Shown one piece after another: positions 26,768 through 34,143 of a DNA stretch of 39,622 bases. The notes beneath the pieces were generated by a model. The model ran no database searches. It saw only the letters and a list, made by a program, of their open reading frames with translations, and was not told where the DNA came from. This DNA is from Flavobacteriales bacterium (lineage in GTDB: Bacteria > Bacteroidota > Bacteroidia > Flavobacteriales_D > CAJJDF01): NCBI GenBank assembly GCA_018609055.1, contig JABAYJ010000003.1:89457-129078 (forward strand). Reading direction: 5' to 3'. The number at the start of each line of letters is the position of its first letter. The first letter of the stretch is position 1. The position numbers and the translations under genes were made by a program.

Positions 26768-27541
26768 ATGCAAAACCAACTCATTTTCAACTTCACTACC
26801 CATATTTCGGAGAAAGCAATTCCTGATGAATTGAACAATCCGTTTGGGTTGGTGATTCCAGAAATCGCTCGGATTGCAGCTAAGGAGTTTCAAGAGTTTA
26901 TTGCCTCAGAAGCTCTTAATTGGGAGTATGATTTTACTACCCAAAGAGGAAAAATGTTTGGCGTTTTAGTGGTACAAAAACCTGATAAATCTTTTGGGTA
27001 TTTGGGAACCATGTCAGGAACATTTCCTAGGAATAAAACCTGTGAACGATTTGTGCCCTCAGTATTTGATGAAGCTACAGATGACTTTTTTATTAATAAA
27101 GGAATGACCGAGCTTGCCGAAATGGGCAAGGCCATAAAAATGGCTGTCAAACCAACAGAAATAAACAAACTAACCGAAGCAAGAAAACAAAAATCATTTG
27201 CTTTGCAACAGAGGTTATTTGAAAATTACGAGTTTACAACTGCTGAGGGAAACAAGAAAAAGGTACTCCAAATATTTACAGACTCGGCTCATGGAAACCC
27301 TCCTGCTGCAGCTGGGGAATGTGCTGCTCCCAAATTGCTACAATACGCGTTTTCGCACCAATTAACTCCCATTGCCATTGCAGAGTTTTGGTGGGGAAAC
27401 CCAAGTAAAAATAAAGAAAGAGAACCCCTTGGTTTTTATCCTGCTTGCAAAAATAAATGCAGGCCAATTTTGGAGTTTATGTTGGAAGATGATGTGTTAT
27501 TTGAAATTACAAACAAACTTAAGGCGGAACCCTTTGACTAA
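26768..27541 (+). CDS. Stand-alone N-terminal module of long RluA-type pseudouridine synthases
   Basis: This 257-residue protein resembles the accessory N-terminal region of the long (about 550-residue) RluA-family pseudouridine synthases of gamma-proteobacteria and Bacteroidota. Shared words, recalled rather than searched, are GKMFGVLVV (61-69), FGYLGTMSG (76-84), FVPSVFD (95-101), GECAAPKLLQYAF (183-195), AEFWWG (205-210) and FYPACKNKC (223-231). The catalytic domain with its HRLD motif is absent and no remnant follows the stop. Cys185, Cys227 and Cys231 with nearby His could bind metal. A role in RNA modification is possible, but the protein cannot be a pseudouridine synthase by itself. 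A terminator follows at 27591. Confidence 0.75.
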   Translation: MQNQLIFNFTTHISEKAIPDELNNPFGLVIPEIARIAAKEFQEFIASEALNWEYDFTTQRGKMFGVLVVQKPDKSFGYLGTMSGTFPRNKTCERFVPSVFDEATDDFFINKGMTELAEMGKAIKMAVKPTEINKLTEARKQKSFALQQRLFENYEFTTAEGNKKKVLQIFTDSAHGNPPAAAGECAAPKLLQYAFSHQLTPIAIAEFWWGNPSKNKEREPLGFYPACKNKCRPILEFMLEDDVLFEITNKLKAEPFD

Positions 27542-27590
27542 CTTTGATAAAGCTTATTTAAATTAAATCACAAAGCTTGATTAAAACTAA

Positions 27591-27622
27591 AAAAACGCCC
27601 AGCAAAGCTGAGCGTTTTTCTT
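27591..27622. terminator. Bidirectional terminator
   Basis: AAAAACGCCCAGC (27591-27603) pairs with GCTGAGCGTTTTT (27607-27619), one mismatch or wobble, loop AAA. It lies between the convergent RluA-N-like and YiaA/B-like genes. Confidence 0.88.
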
Positions 27623-27641
27623 TTATATATTAATGTGCTTA

Positions 27642-28109
27642 TTAACTCTGCTTATCAATCACCTTTATATCTCTGGTGTTCTTCTGAACAGCAATAGAAG
27701 AAAAAAGGGCTAAGGCAAACGACATTCCGTAAAATCCTTTTTCGCTTAAGCCTAAATCAGCATTGCGGAGTCCTATTATCAATAGCGTGATTGAGGTAAG
27801 CGTCATAACCCAACTTATTCCGTAATAAATGTCGGTTACTTCTATGTTTTCGGCTCTGTCGCGCACACTTTTTTGTGCCGAGATTGCCGAGAACAATCCA
27901 AACAGAATTATGGCAAAATAATAGCCTTTTTCGTTCAGTTCCATGCTTGCATTCCACAGTCCTATGCAATACGATATTAATCCTATTCCCAGTGCTGCCC
28001 AGGAGGCTCCAATAAATGCAGCTGTTGGTCGTATTCCTTGTATGTTAGGCTTAGGTGTTGTTACCGTTTCTTCCTGTTTTCTAGTTTCTTCAAATTTTTG
28101 AATTTCCAT
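27642..28109 (-). CDS. YiaA/YiaB-family inner-membrane protein
   Basis: This 155-residue protein contains two copies of the YiaAB two-helix domain. The first is AFIGASWAALGIGLISYCIG with LWNASMELNEKGYYFAIILF, the second ISWVMTLTSITLLIIGLRNA with LGLSEKGFYGMSFALALFSS. Each copy has the LxN...L-x-EKGYY/FYG turn, and each is followed by a QKxxRD end. Four membrane segments are predicted, with a hydrophilic N-terminal tail of about 28 residues. Function is unknown in all members. It converges on the RluA-N-like gene and is divergent from the helical protein gene at 28258. Confidence 0.88.
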   Translation of the reverse strand: MEIQKFEETRKQEETVTTPKPNIQGIRPTAAFIGASWAALGIGLISYCIGLWNASMELNEKGYYFAIILFGLFSAISAQKSVRDRAENIEVTDIYYGISWVMTLTSITLLIIGLRNADLGLSEKGFYGMSFALALFSSIAVQKNTRDIKVIDKQS

Positions 28110-28257
28110 AGTGTTTGGTTTTTAATTACCCTGCAAATATTACACATTGTAATTGGGTACGAAATACAATGATTGGTTCTTTATTACTGTATTTGAGCCT
28201 TGTAATTATTATAACTCCTTATTAAATAATAGTTTATACTAAATATTATTACTACTT

Positions 28258-29745
28258 ATGACTGATGCAGAAGTGTATATTTTTTTGTTATCCTCTTCCG
28301 AAAGGATAGCTTTTGTGGCTCATTTGAATAAAAGAAACAAAAGAAGTGATACCAAAAACATTCATTTGTTTAGTGCTTTGGTAAAGGGAAAGCCAGAAGA
28401 AATAAAATTGGGAATGACTGCCAATGCCTACAGTGTACTAAAGAAAAGATTGACCGATCGCTTGGCCGATTTTGCTGCTGGTTGCCTTATAGAAACAGAG
28501 CAAACTATAGCGGTAGAGATAACGAAAATACTGGTGCTGAGCCAAAGGCTGTTTAAGCTTAATGAGTTTAAAACTGGCTACAAACAGTTGCGCAAAGCAG
28601 AACTGAAAGCCAAAGAGGTTTCGGAATATCATTTGCTAAACGAAATTTACCACACCTACATTCAGTATTCGTATCACGAGTTATCACCTGTACAAGAGGA
28701 ATTGTTTGAGGCCTACGAACAAAATAAAAAAGCCTATGACAACTATGCCAACTTAACTATGGTATATGCTTTGGTGCGAAAAGCTTTTCAGAACCAAGAG
28801 CAAAAACAATTGGATTTGGATACTTTGATTAGCCAAAGCTTTACCGTTTTTGGTATTACCAATTCGGAGGGTTATACGTTTCAATCGTTAAGCCAAATTG
28901 CGGAGATTGTGGATATTTATGGGTCGCATACGCGTAATTATTACGGAACTGATTTGTTTTTTGAAAAGCACCTCAACCAGTTACAAGGAAGCAAACTAGA
29001 TACCGAAAAGCAGTTGCCTTTTCATATTAATCTCTTGTATTTGGTAGCTCATATTTATTTCAGAAAAAAGGACTTTACCAAGAGTATGCATTACCTCAAC
29101 AGCATGCAAACTCAAATGCAGAGGTACAACCACAAGTATTACGAGATTTACAAAATACGGTACACTACTTTGTTGGCGTTAACTCAAAACTTCTCGGGAA
29201 ACTGGAAAGAGGCTTCAATATTATTGGATGAAATAGTCATAAAAAACGGACTGAAACACGATTCTGAATCGGGAATTCTGCAAGCTATTTTGGCACGGTC
29301 GGTTATTCATCTTCAGCAAGAAGAACATACCGAAGCCAAACAAACTATTGCCAAATTGTGGCAACAAGACTCGGCTTACCTAGATAGCATGGGATTTGAA
29401 TGGCTTATTAACAAGAAGTTTATAGAAATACTAATAGCCATTGAGCTGGGCGATAGCGATTATGTGGATTCGCTAATTGCCAGCCTACTTAGAAAGCGAG
29501 CTGTTTATTTTAAAGGAGCCAACTCGCTTGCTTTTCCTTTCTTGAAACTGATTGAAGCCTACCATAAAAATCCTGAGTTTGTAAAAACAAAAGAATTTGA
29601 ATCTCAAGTAGAATCGACTTTCGATTGGAAACCCTCGGAAGAAGAGGATTTGTTCTTTATCAGTTATTACGCTTGGCTTAAATCCAAAATGATTCAGAAA
29701 CCAGTGTATGAGCTTACATTGAGTTTTTTGAGAGGGACAGAATAG
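28258..29745 (+). CDS. Unknown 495-residue helical (TPR-like) protein
   Basis: The protein is almost entirely alpha-helical, with repeated paired-helix segments such as HINLLYLVAHIYFRKKDFTKSM and KYYEIYKIRYTTLLALTQ, suggesting TPR-like or other alpha-solenoid repeats. No signal peptide, membrane segment or enzyme motif is visible. The N-terminal part, SSSERIAFVAHLNKRNKRSD followed by ALVKGKPEEIKLG and a K/R-rich helix, is not one I can assign. By eye the gene is somewhat richer in G+C than its neighbours and uses more CC/GC-ending codons, which could reflect transfer or selection. It ends at the bidirectional terminator 29755-29786. Confidence 0.8.
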   Translation: MTDAEVYIFLLSSSERIAFVAHLNKRNKRSDTKNIHLFSALVKGKPEEIKLGMTANAYSVLKKRLTDRLADFAAGCLIETEQTIAVEITKILVLSQRLFKLNEFKTGYKQLRKAELKAKEVSEYHLLNEIYHTYIQYSYHELSPVQEELFEAYEQNKKAYDNYANLTMVYALVRKAFQNQEQKQLDLDTLISQSFTVFGITNSEGYTFQSLSQIAEIVDIYGSHTRNYYGTDLFFEKHLNQLQGSKLDTEKQLPFHINLLYLVAHIYFRKKDFTKSMHYLNSMQTQMQRYNHKYYEIYKIRYTTLLALTQNFSGNWKEASILLDEIVIKNGLKHDSESGILQAILARSVIHLQQEEHTEAKQTIAKLWQQDSAYLDSMGFEWLINKKFIEILIAIELGDSDYVDSLIASLLRKRAVYFKGANSLAFPFLKLIEAYHKNPEFVKTKEFESQVESTFDWKPSEEEDLFFISYYAWLKSKMIQKPVYELTLSFLRGTE

Positions 29746-29754
29746 TTGGTATAC

Positions 29755-29786
29755 AAAAAACGCCCTCCTTTCGGAGAGCGTTTTAA
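29755..29786. terminator. Bidirectional terminator between the helical protein gene and the sulfonolipid-type operon
   Basis: AAAACGCCCTCC (29757-29768) pairs with GGAGAGCGTTTT (29773-29784), one mismatch, loop TTTC. The minus strand continues into TTGTAT, so it also ends the three-gene minus-strand operon. Confidence 0.88.
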
Positions 29787-29807
29787 ATATTAATTAACCC
29801 TTAAGGT

Positions 29808-31070
29808 TTACATGTGATTGTCTTGCAATACAAACGTAGCCATTTCTGGTAAGTCGTATTCTTTGTCGGCTAATTTTTTAGCTACTACTTCAAAAGCATC
29901 TAAAGTTTCTACTACATCTGCCTCACTGTGAGAAGCTGTAGGGATTAACCTGAAAATAATCATTCCTTTTGGTATTACTGGGTACACCACTATTGAACAA
30001 AATATTCTGTGATTTTCTCTCAAGTCAAATGCCAAGTGAGTTGCTTCCTCCAAAGAACCTTTCATGTAGACTGGAGTTACGCATGAGTTGGTAGTTCCAA
30101 TCTCAAACCCTCTGTCTTTTAATCCGTTTTGTAGCAAGTTTACATTCTCCCACAATTTATTTTTGAAAGACATGTCGCCTCTCATCATGTCTAATCTTTT
30201 TAATGCTCCAATTACAAATGGCATTGGCAAAGATTTAGCATAAACCTGAGAACGTAGGTTATATTTCAAGAAATCGATAATATCTTTGTTTCCTGCAATA
30301 AATCCTCCGATTCCTGCCATAGACTTTGCAAAAGTTGCAAAATACACATCAATATCGTCTTGAATTCCTTGTTCTTCTCCTGTTCCAAATCCTGTTTCTC
30401 CTAATACTCCAAATCCATGAGCATCATCAACCAATATTCTGAATTTGTATTGCTCTTTAAAAGCCATTATCTCCTTCAGTTTCCCTTGATCTCCTCTCAT
30501 CCCGAATACACCTTCAGAAATCACTAAAATCCCTCCTCCGGTCTCTTTAGCTAGCTTCTCGGCTCTCTTCAAGTTCTTCTCTAAGCTTTCCATGTCATTG
30601 TGCTTAAACATGTATCTTTTTCCTTGGTGCATTCTCACCCCATCAATAATACATGCGTGCGATTCTTGGTCGTACACAATTACATCATGCCTGTCTACCA
30701 ATGCATCTACACAAGAAGCGATTGCTTGGTAACCAAAGTTTACTACCAATCCCGCATCTTTTTGTACAAATTCAGCCAATTCATCTTCAAGTTGTTCGTG
30801 GTATTTGGTATTTCCACTCATCATTCTACTTCCCATTGGGTAAGCCAATCCCCAGTCTGCAGTTGCTTGTGCATCTGCCTTTCTAATCTCTGGGTGGTTT
30901 CCTAATCCTAGGTAGTTATTCAAACTCCAGTTCAACACTTCTTTTCCATTGAAGTTCATTCTTGGAGCCAATTCACCTTCCAATTTTGGGAACATAAAGT
31001 ATCCTTCCGTTTTAGCTCGGTATCTTCCTAATTCCCCCCCTTTTGCGATTTTGTTAAATAAATCTGTCAT
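29808..31070 (-). CDS. Alpha-oxoamine synthase family acyltransferase, probable cysteate (or serine) C-acyltransferase
   Basis: This 420-residue PLP enzyme of fold type I belongs to the AONS/KBL/serine palmitoyltransferase family, which condenses an amino acid with an acyl-thioester and releases CO2. PLP-binding residues are visible: Lys249 in FATFAKSMAGIGG, Asp216 and His218 in VDDAHGFG, and the stacking His138 in ESHACIIDG. The C-terminal PVIPKGMIIFRLIPTASH is typical of the acyl-ACP/CoA members. Sequence alone does not separate cysteate, serine or glycine as substrate. The gene 5 nt upstream encodes a cysteine synthase-type enzyme, which favours cysteate and hence 3-ketocapnine for sulfonolipid synthesis. 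Serine palmitoyltransferase is the main alternative. Confidence 0.85.
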   Translation of the reverse strand: MTDLFNKIAKGGELGRYRAKTEGYFMFPKLEGELAPRMNFNGKEVLNWSLNNYLGLGNHPEIRKADAQATADWGLAYPMGSRMMSGNTKYHEQLEDELAEFVQKDAGLVVNFGYQAIASCVDALVDRHDVIVYDQESHACIIDGVRMHQGKRYMFKHNDMESLEKNLKRAEKLAKETGGGILVISEGVFGMRGDQGKLKEIMAFKEQYKFRILVDDAHGFGVLGETGFGTGEEQGIQDDIDVYFATFAKSMAGIGGFIAGNKDIIDFLKYNLRSQVYAKSLPMPFVIGALKRLDMMRGDMSFKNKLWENVNLLQNGLKDRGFEIGTTNSCVTPVYMKGSLEEATHLAFDLRENHRIFCSIVVYPVIPKGMIIFRLIPTASHSEADVVETLDAFEVVAKKLADKEYDLPEMATFVLQDNHM

Positions 31071-31075
31071 CTTTC

Positions 31076-32122
31076 TTACTTGTTATTGTTGTTAAAATAA
31101 AATTCGTTTATCACTGTCGTTAATTCGTCTTCTTTCTCGTTTGAGTATCCGTTTTCTTTTTGCCAATCAAAATCATAAAACTTAGATAAGTACTTGCTTC
31201 CGTGATCCGAAAACAACAGCACTACCGTATGATTTTTATTAAGTCCGGGGGCAATAGCTTTTAATCCTTCAATGGTTGCTCCACAAGAACCTCCTGCCAT
31301 AATTCCTTCTTTTTTAGCTAAGTGCAGAATGTTTTTAATACTTTCCTTGTCGCTAATTTGAATAAATCTATCAATATTATCCATCAATACATTTGGCGGA
31401 ATTATGTCTTTCCCTACTCCTTCGAGCATGGTTTTTCTTTTTAAGCTCGTGTCGTATTCCCCTGTTTCGTGAAAATGTTTCAATACAGATCCTTCACTAT
31501 CTACGGCAGTTACATCAATGTCTTCATTTTTCTCTTTCAAGAATTTTGAGATTCCCGATATCGTTCCTCCTGTACTTGCTGATGAAATAAAGTGAGTAAT
31601 GTTTCCTTCGGTTTGTTCCCAAATTTCTGGGCCAGTAGTAGCGTAATGTGCTCCTAAATTGTTGAGGTTGTAATTCTGATTGATGTAATACGCATCAGGA
31701 ATTAACTTACTCAATGTTTCAGCAGTTCTATAATAAGACCTTGGATTGTCTGCTTTTACAACACTTGGGCATAAAACCACTTTTGCTCCAAGAGCTTTAA
31801 TAGCATTTATCTTTTCGGTAGACGCTTTGTCTTTTACACACACTACACATTTGTAGCCTTTTATAGCGCAAATCATAGCCAAACTAAATCCTGTGTTTCC
31901 AGAAGTTGCTTCTACCAAAGTAGAAACTCCTTTTTCAAGTTTTCCTTCTCTTTCGGCATGCTCAATCATGTTCAATACCGTTCTGTCTTTAACGGACAAA
32001 CCAGGATTAGAGCTTTCCAACTTAGCATACACATTGGTGTTGTATATATCACTCAATTCTTGAAGTTTCACCATAGGTGTTCCTCCAATTGAATCGATTA
32101 GTGATTGTTGTGCTTTATTCAT
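31076..32122 (-). CDS. Cysteine synthase/cystathionine beta-synthase family PLP enzyme, probable cysteate synthase
   Basis: This 348-residue fold-type II PLP enzyme has Lys45 in LSVKDRTVL (Schiff base), the substrate loop ATSGNTGFS (72-80) and the phosphate-binding SSASTGGTISGI. The EGVGKDIIPP and MAGGSCGAT segments resemble cystathionine beta-synthase, but there is no C-terminal CBS regulatory domain. The tail of about 35 residues after SDHGSKYLSKF is Asn-rich and unusual. It would form a C-S bond by beta-replacement on serine, phosphoserine or acetylserine. With an acyltransferase 5 nt downstream, sulfite addition to give L-cysteate is the best-fitting role. Ordinary cysteine or cystathionine synthesis remains possible. 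Confidence 0.85.
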   Translation of the reverse strand: MNKAQQSLIDSIGGTPMVKLQELSDIYNTNVYAKLESSNPGLSVKDRTVLNMIEHAEREGKLEKGVSTLVEATSGNTGFSLAMICAIKGYKCVVCVKDKASTEKINAIKALGAKVVLCPSVVKADNPRSYYRTAETLSKLIPDAYYINQNYNLNNLGAHYATTGPEIWEQTEGNITHFISSASTGGTISGISKFLKEKNEDIDVTAVDSEGSVLKHFHETGEYDTSLKRKTMLEGVGKDIIPPNVLMDNIDRFIQISDKESIKNILHLAKKEGIMAGGSCGATIEGLKAIAPGLNKNHTVVLLFSDHGSKYLSKFYDFDWQKENGYSNEKEDELTTVINEFYFNNNNK

Positions 32123-32137
32123 TTTTCTTTCTCAATA

Positions 32138-32812
32138 TTAGTTGACTACTGCCGGCTCCTTTTCAAGTTTAAACAATAGGGTATTTCCGTCATGGTTTTT
32201 GAATAGTTTCCACAACTCATCTTCCATTTCATCTTGAGTTTTCTGCCACCTCCATTCACACTCTTTCAAGTGATAAGTGTAGTATTTAGAAACTCCATTA
32301 AACTTGCTTAATCTGTTTTTTACGTAAGTCAAAAACCTATTGGTTCTGCTTCCTTCTTCGTTACTAAAAGAGATGTACTTAATGTACTTGTGCTCTTTTA
32401 TTCCTTTGTAATAATTCTTTAGTACATCAGGAACCGATTCTTCAATATTAGAAAGTCCTTTCTTTACTGATTCTGAAAAATGCTCGGCAAAATTATAAGG
32501 CTGGTAAATGTGCAGGTTGTCTCCGTTCTCCACAACAACTATTAGTTTGTCTTCCTCCCCTTGCATCTTTCCAGATGTAATAAAACTATATAATGAGTTA
32601 ACGTAATCTATTGATAATGAGTAGCTATTAGCGGTTTCTTCTAATTTTTCTCTTTGGTGAGTATAAATACATTTTCTGAAAATAGAATAGTATCTATTGA
32701 TGGTTTTACGGTTGAATCCCAGCAATAAGCTAGCTTTTGTTGCATCTACATCTGCACAAAAGTACTTGGTTATTTTTTTAACCTTATATGGGCTTAACTT
32801 GCTGTTTTTCAT
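32138..32812 (-). CDS. Degenerate IS1595-transposase-like protein, probably domesticated
   Basis: This 224-residue protein resembles IS1595-family (ISSod11-like) transposases at both ends. The N-terminal helix-turn-helix is KLSPYKVKKITKYF with DATKASLLLGFNRKTINRYY (23-42). The C terminus is RLSKFNGVSKYYTYHLKECEWRW (167-189; given in parts: RLSKFNGVS and LKECEWRW), close to the family's closing motif. The catalytic DDE residues are not recognisable: no DESYFGG segment is seen and the Glu expected seven residues before Lys165 is Asn158. No inverted repeats flank the gene. It is the first gene of an operon, 15 nt before the PLP enzyme, and is preceded by a TACATTTG promoter box. A role as a DNA-binding regulator is inferred from this, not shown. 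Confidence 0.72.
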   Translation of the reverse strand: MKNSKLSPYKVKKITKYFCADVDATKASLLLGFNRKTINRYYSIFRKCIYTHQREKLEETANSYSLSIDYVNSLYSFITSGKMQGEEDKLIVVVENGDNLHIYQPYNFAEHFSESVKKGLSNIEESVPDVLKNYYKGIKEHKYIKYISFSNEEGSRTNRFLTYVKNRLSKFNGVSKYYTYHLKECEWRWQKTQDEMEDELWKLFKNHDGNTLLFKLEKEPAVVN

Positions 32813-32857
32813 TTTAATACAAGGCTAAAACTATTTTTTGGTGGTCTAGCTTGCGCA

Positions 32858-32865
32858 CAAATGTA
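32858..32865 (-). promoter_or_regulatory. Candidate operon promoter (-7 box TACATTTG)
   Basis: An exact TAnnTTTG match on the minus strand lies 45 nt before the transposase-like gene and just downstream of the terminator at 32883-32914. It would drive all three genes of the sulfonolipid-type operon. Confidence 0.5.
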
Positions 32866-32882
32866 CTATATTTTGGAAATAA

Positions 32883-32914
32883 AAAAAGAGGTTTTGTTAA
32901 AAAACCTCTTTTTA
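32883..32914. terminator. Terminator of the PD40 lipoprotein gene
   Basis: AAAAAGAGGTTTT (32883-32895) is a perfect complement of AAAACCTCTTTTT (32901-32913), loop GTTAA. The T tract on either strand is part of the stem, so it could work in both directions. Confidence 0.85.
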
Positions 32915-32936
32915 CTATTGAACTATGGAGTGTTAA

Positions 32937-34019
32937 TTACTCAACCCAGTCAGCTACAAACATGTTTGTTTCTCTAGTTCCTCCATTATCTCTGTTGGAT
33001 GAGAAAACGATTCTTTTTCCGTCAGGTGAGAACATTGGAAATGAATCAAACGCTTTGTCGTAAGTAATTTGTTCCAATCCCGATCCATCCAAGTTTATCA
33101 TGAATAAATTAAAAGGAAAAGAAGCTGTTTTATGGTTTGAACTAAAGATTACTTTCTCCCCAGATGGGTGAAAAAATGGTGCCCAGTTTGCTCCTCCCAA
33201 ATTGGTAATTTGTTTCATGTCGGTTCCGTCCACATTACACACAAATAATTCCATTGCAGTTGGCTGAACCAATCCTTTTGCTAATAAATCTTTGTATTCT
33301 TTTTTCTCAAGCTCTGTTCTTGGGCGTGATGCTCTAAAAATTAATTTAGTTCCATCTGGCGAAAAGAAAGCTCCTCCATCATAACCTAATTCAGTGGTAA
33401 CTTGTTTGATGTCACTTCCGTCAATTTTCATAGTATACAATTCCAAATCACCTGAGCGGTCAGAGGTAAAAACGATTAAATCTCCTTTTGGTGAAACTGT
33501 TGCTTCTGCATCATATCCTTCACGGAAAGTTAATTGCTTCAATTGATTTCCTTTTAAGTCTGCTACAAAAATATCGAACGTATTATAAATTGGCCATACA
33601 TATTTATCTCCTCTTGGCGGTTCTACTGGACAAGCAGAATCTCCCAAATAAGTAGATGCATAAATAATAGTAGAATCACCTGGCATAAAATAACTACATG
33701 TTGTTCTTCCAAGTCCATTACTAATTCTTTGCGGAATTGTTCCATCACTTAAATCTTGATCAATAGACATAGTATAAATTTGATCACATTCAGCACCCCA
33801 CTTATCGTATTTTGTTTGGAATACAAGGCTTTTATTATCAAAACTCCAATATGCTTCTGCGTTATCTCCACCAAAAGTTAATTGTCTGATGTTTGCTAAA
33901 TGAGTTTCGGTTGGAGTTTCTTCCCATTTTTCACTCGCTCCAGAATATGAATCTCCTTCTTTTTCTCCTCCACAACTAATTAAAGCGGGTAACACTAATA
34001 ATGCGATTAATTTTTTCAT
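32937..34019 (-). CDS. PD40/TolB-like beta-propeller lipoprotein
   Basis: This 360-residue protein has a lipoprotein signal peptide with lipobox LISC (Cys16) and then a beta-propeller of WD40-like PD40 repeats. The repeat words are AYWSFDNKSLVFQTKY, ATVSPKGDLIVFTSDRSG, AFFSPDGTKLIFRASRP, PFFHPSGEKVIFSSNHK and PMFSPDGKRIVFSSNRD. It resembles TolB's propeller without the N-terminal TolB domain and is not in a tol-pal cluster. It would be a periplasmic or surface lipoprotein that binds a protein or glycan. No catalytic motif (for example, an S9 peptidase domain) is fused. It is divergent from the M28 peptidase gene. Confidence 0.9.
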   Translation of the reverse strand: MKKLIALLVLPALISCGGEKEGDSYSGASEKWEETPTETHLANIRQLTFGGDNAEAYWSFDNKSLVFQTKYDKWGAECDQIYTMSIDQDLSDGTIPQRISNGLGRTTCSYFMPGDSTIIYASTYLGDSACPVEPPRGDKYVWPIYNTFDIFVADLKGNQLKQLTFREGYDAEATVSPKGDLIVFTSDRSGDLELYTMKIDGSDIKQVTTELGYDGGAFFSPDGTKLIFRASRPRTELEKKEYKDLLAKGLVQPTAMELFVCNVDGTDMKQITNLGGANWAPFFHPSGEKVIFSSNHKTASFPFNLFMINLDGSGLEQITYDKAFDSFPMFSPDGKRIVFSSNRDNGGTRETNMFVADWVE

Positions 34020-34039
34020 GGTTTTAATTAAATTTCAAA

Positions 34040-34067
34040 CAAAAGTAACTCTTCTATTTGAATCAAA
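34040..34067 (-). promoter_or_regulatory. Candidate promoter of the PD40 lipoprotein gene
   Basis: The minus strand has TTTG (34064-34067), a 16-nt spacer and TACTTTTG (34040-34047), an exact -7 box, 20 nt before the start codon. The spacer is slightly shorter than the usual 17-21 nt. Confidence 0.5.
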
Positions 34068-34106
34068 ATATATCGAATATCATAAAATGACTCCTAAAGG
34101 TTGTAT

Positions 34107-34114
34107 TATCTTTG
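34107..34114 (+). promoter_or_regulatory. Candidate promoter (-7 box TATCTTTG) of the M28 peptidase gene
   Basis: An exact TAnnTTTG match lies 29 nt before ATG 34144. It argues that the open frame upstream of that ATG is not translated. Confidence 0.5.
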
Positions 34115-34143
34115 TACGTAATATAATTAAACTCTTTTTCCAT

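Noticed and set aside
32138..32812. Active insertion sequence
   Set aside because: No terminal inverted repeats or target duplication seen, DDE residues lost, and the gene is packed within an operon.
34018..34143. Upstream extension of the M28 peptidase
   Set aside because: It would bury the lipoprotein signal peptide 42 residues inside the protein, and a TATCTTTG promoter box lies within it.
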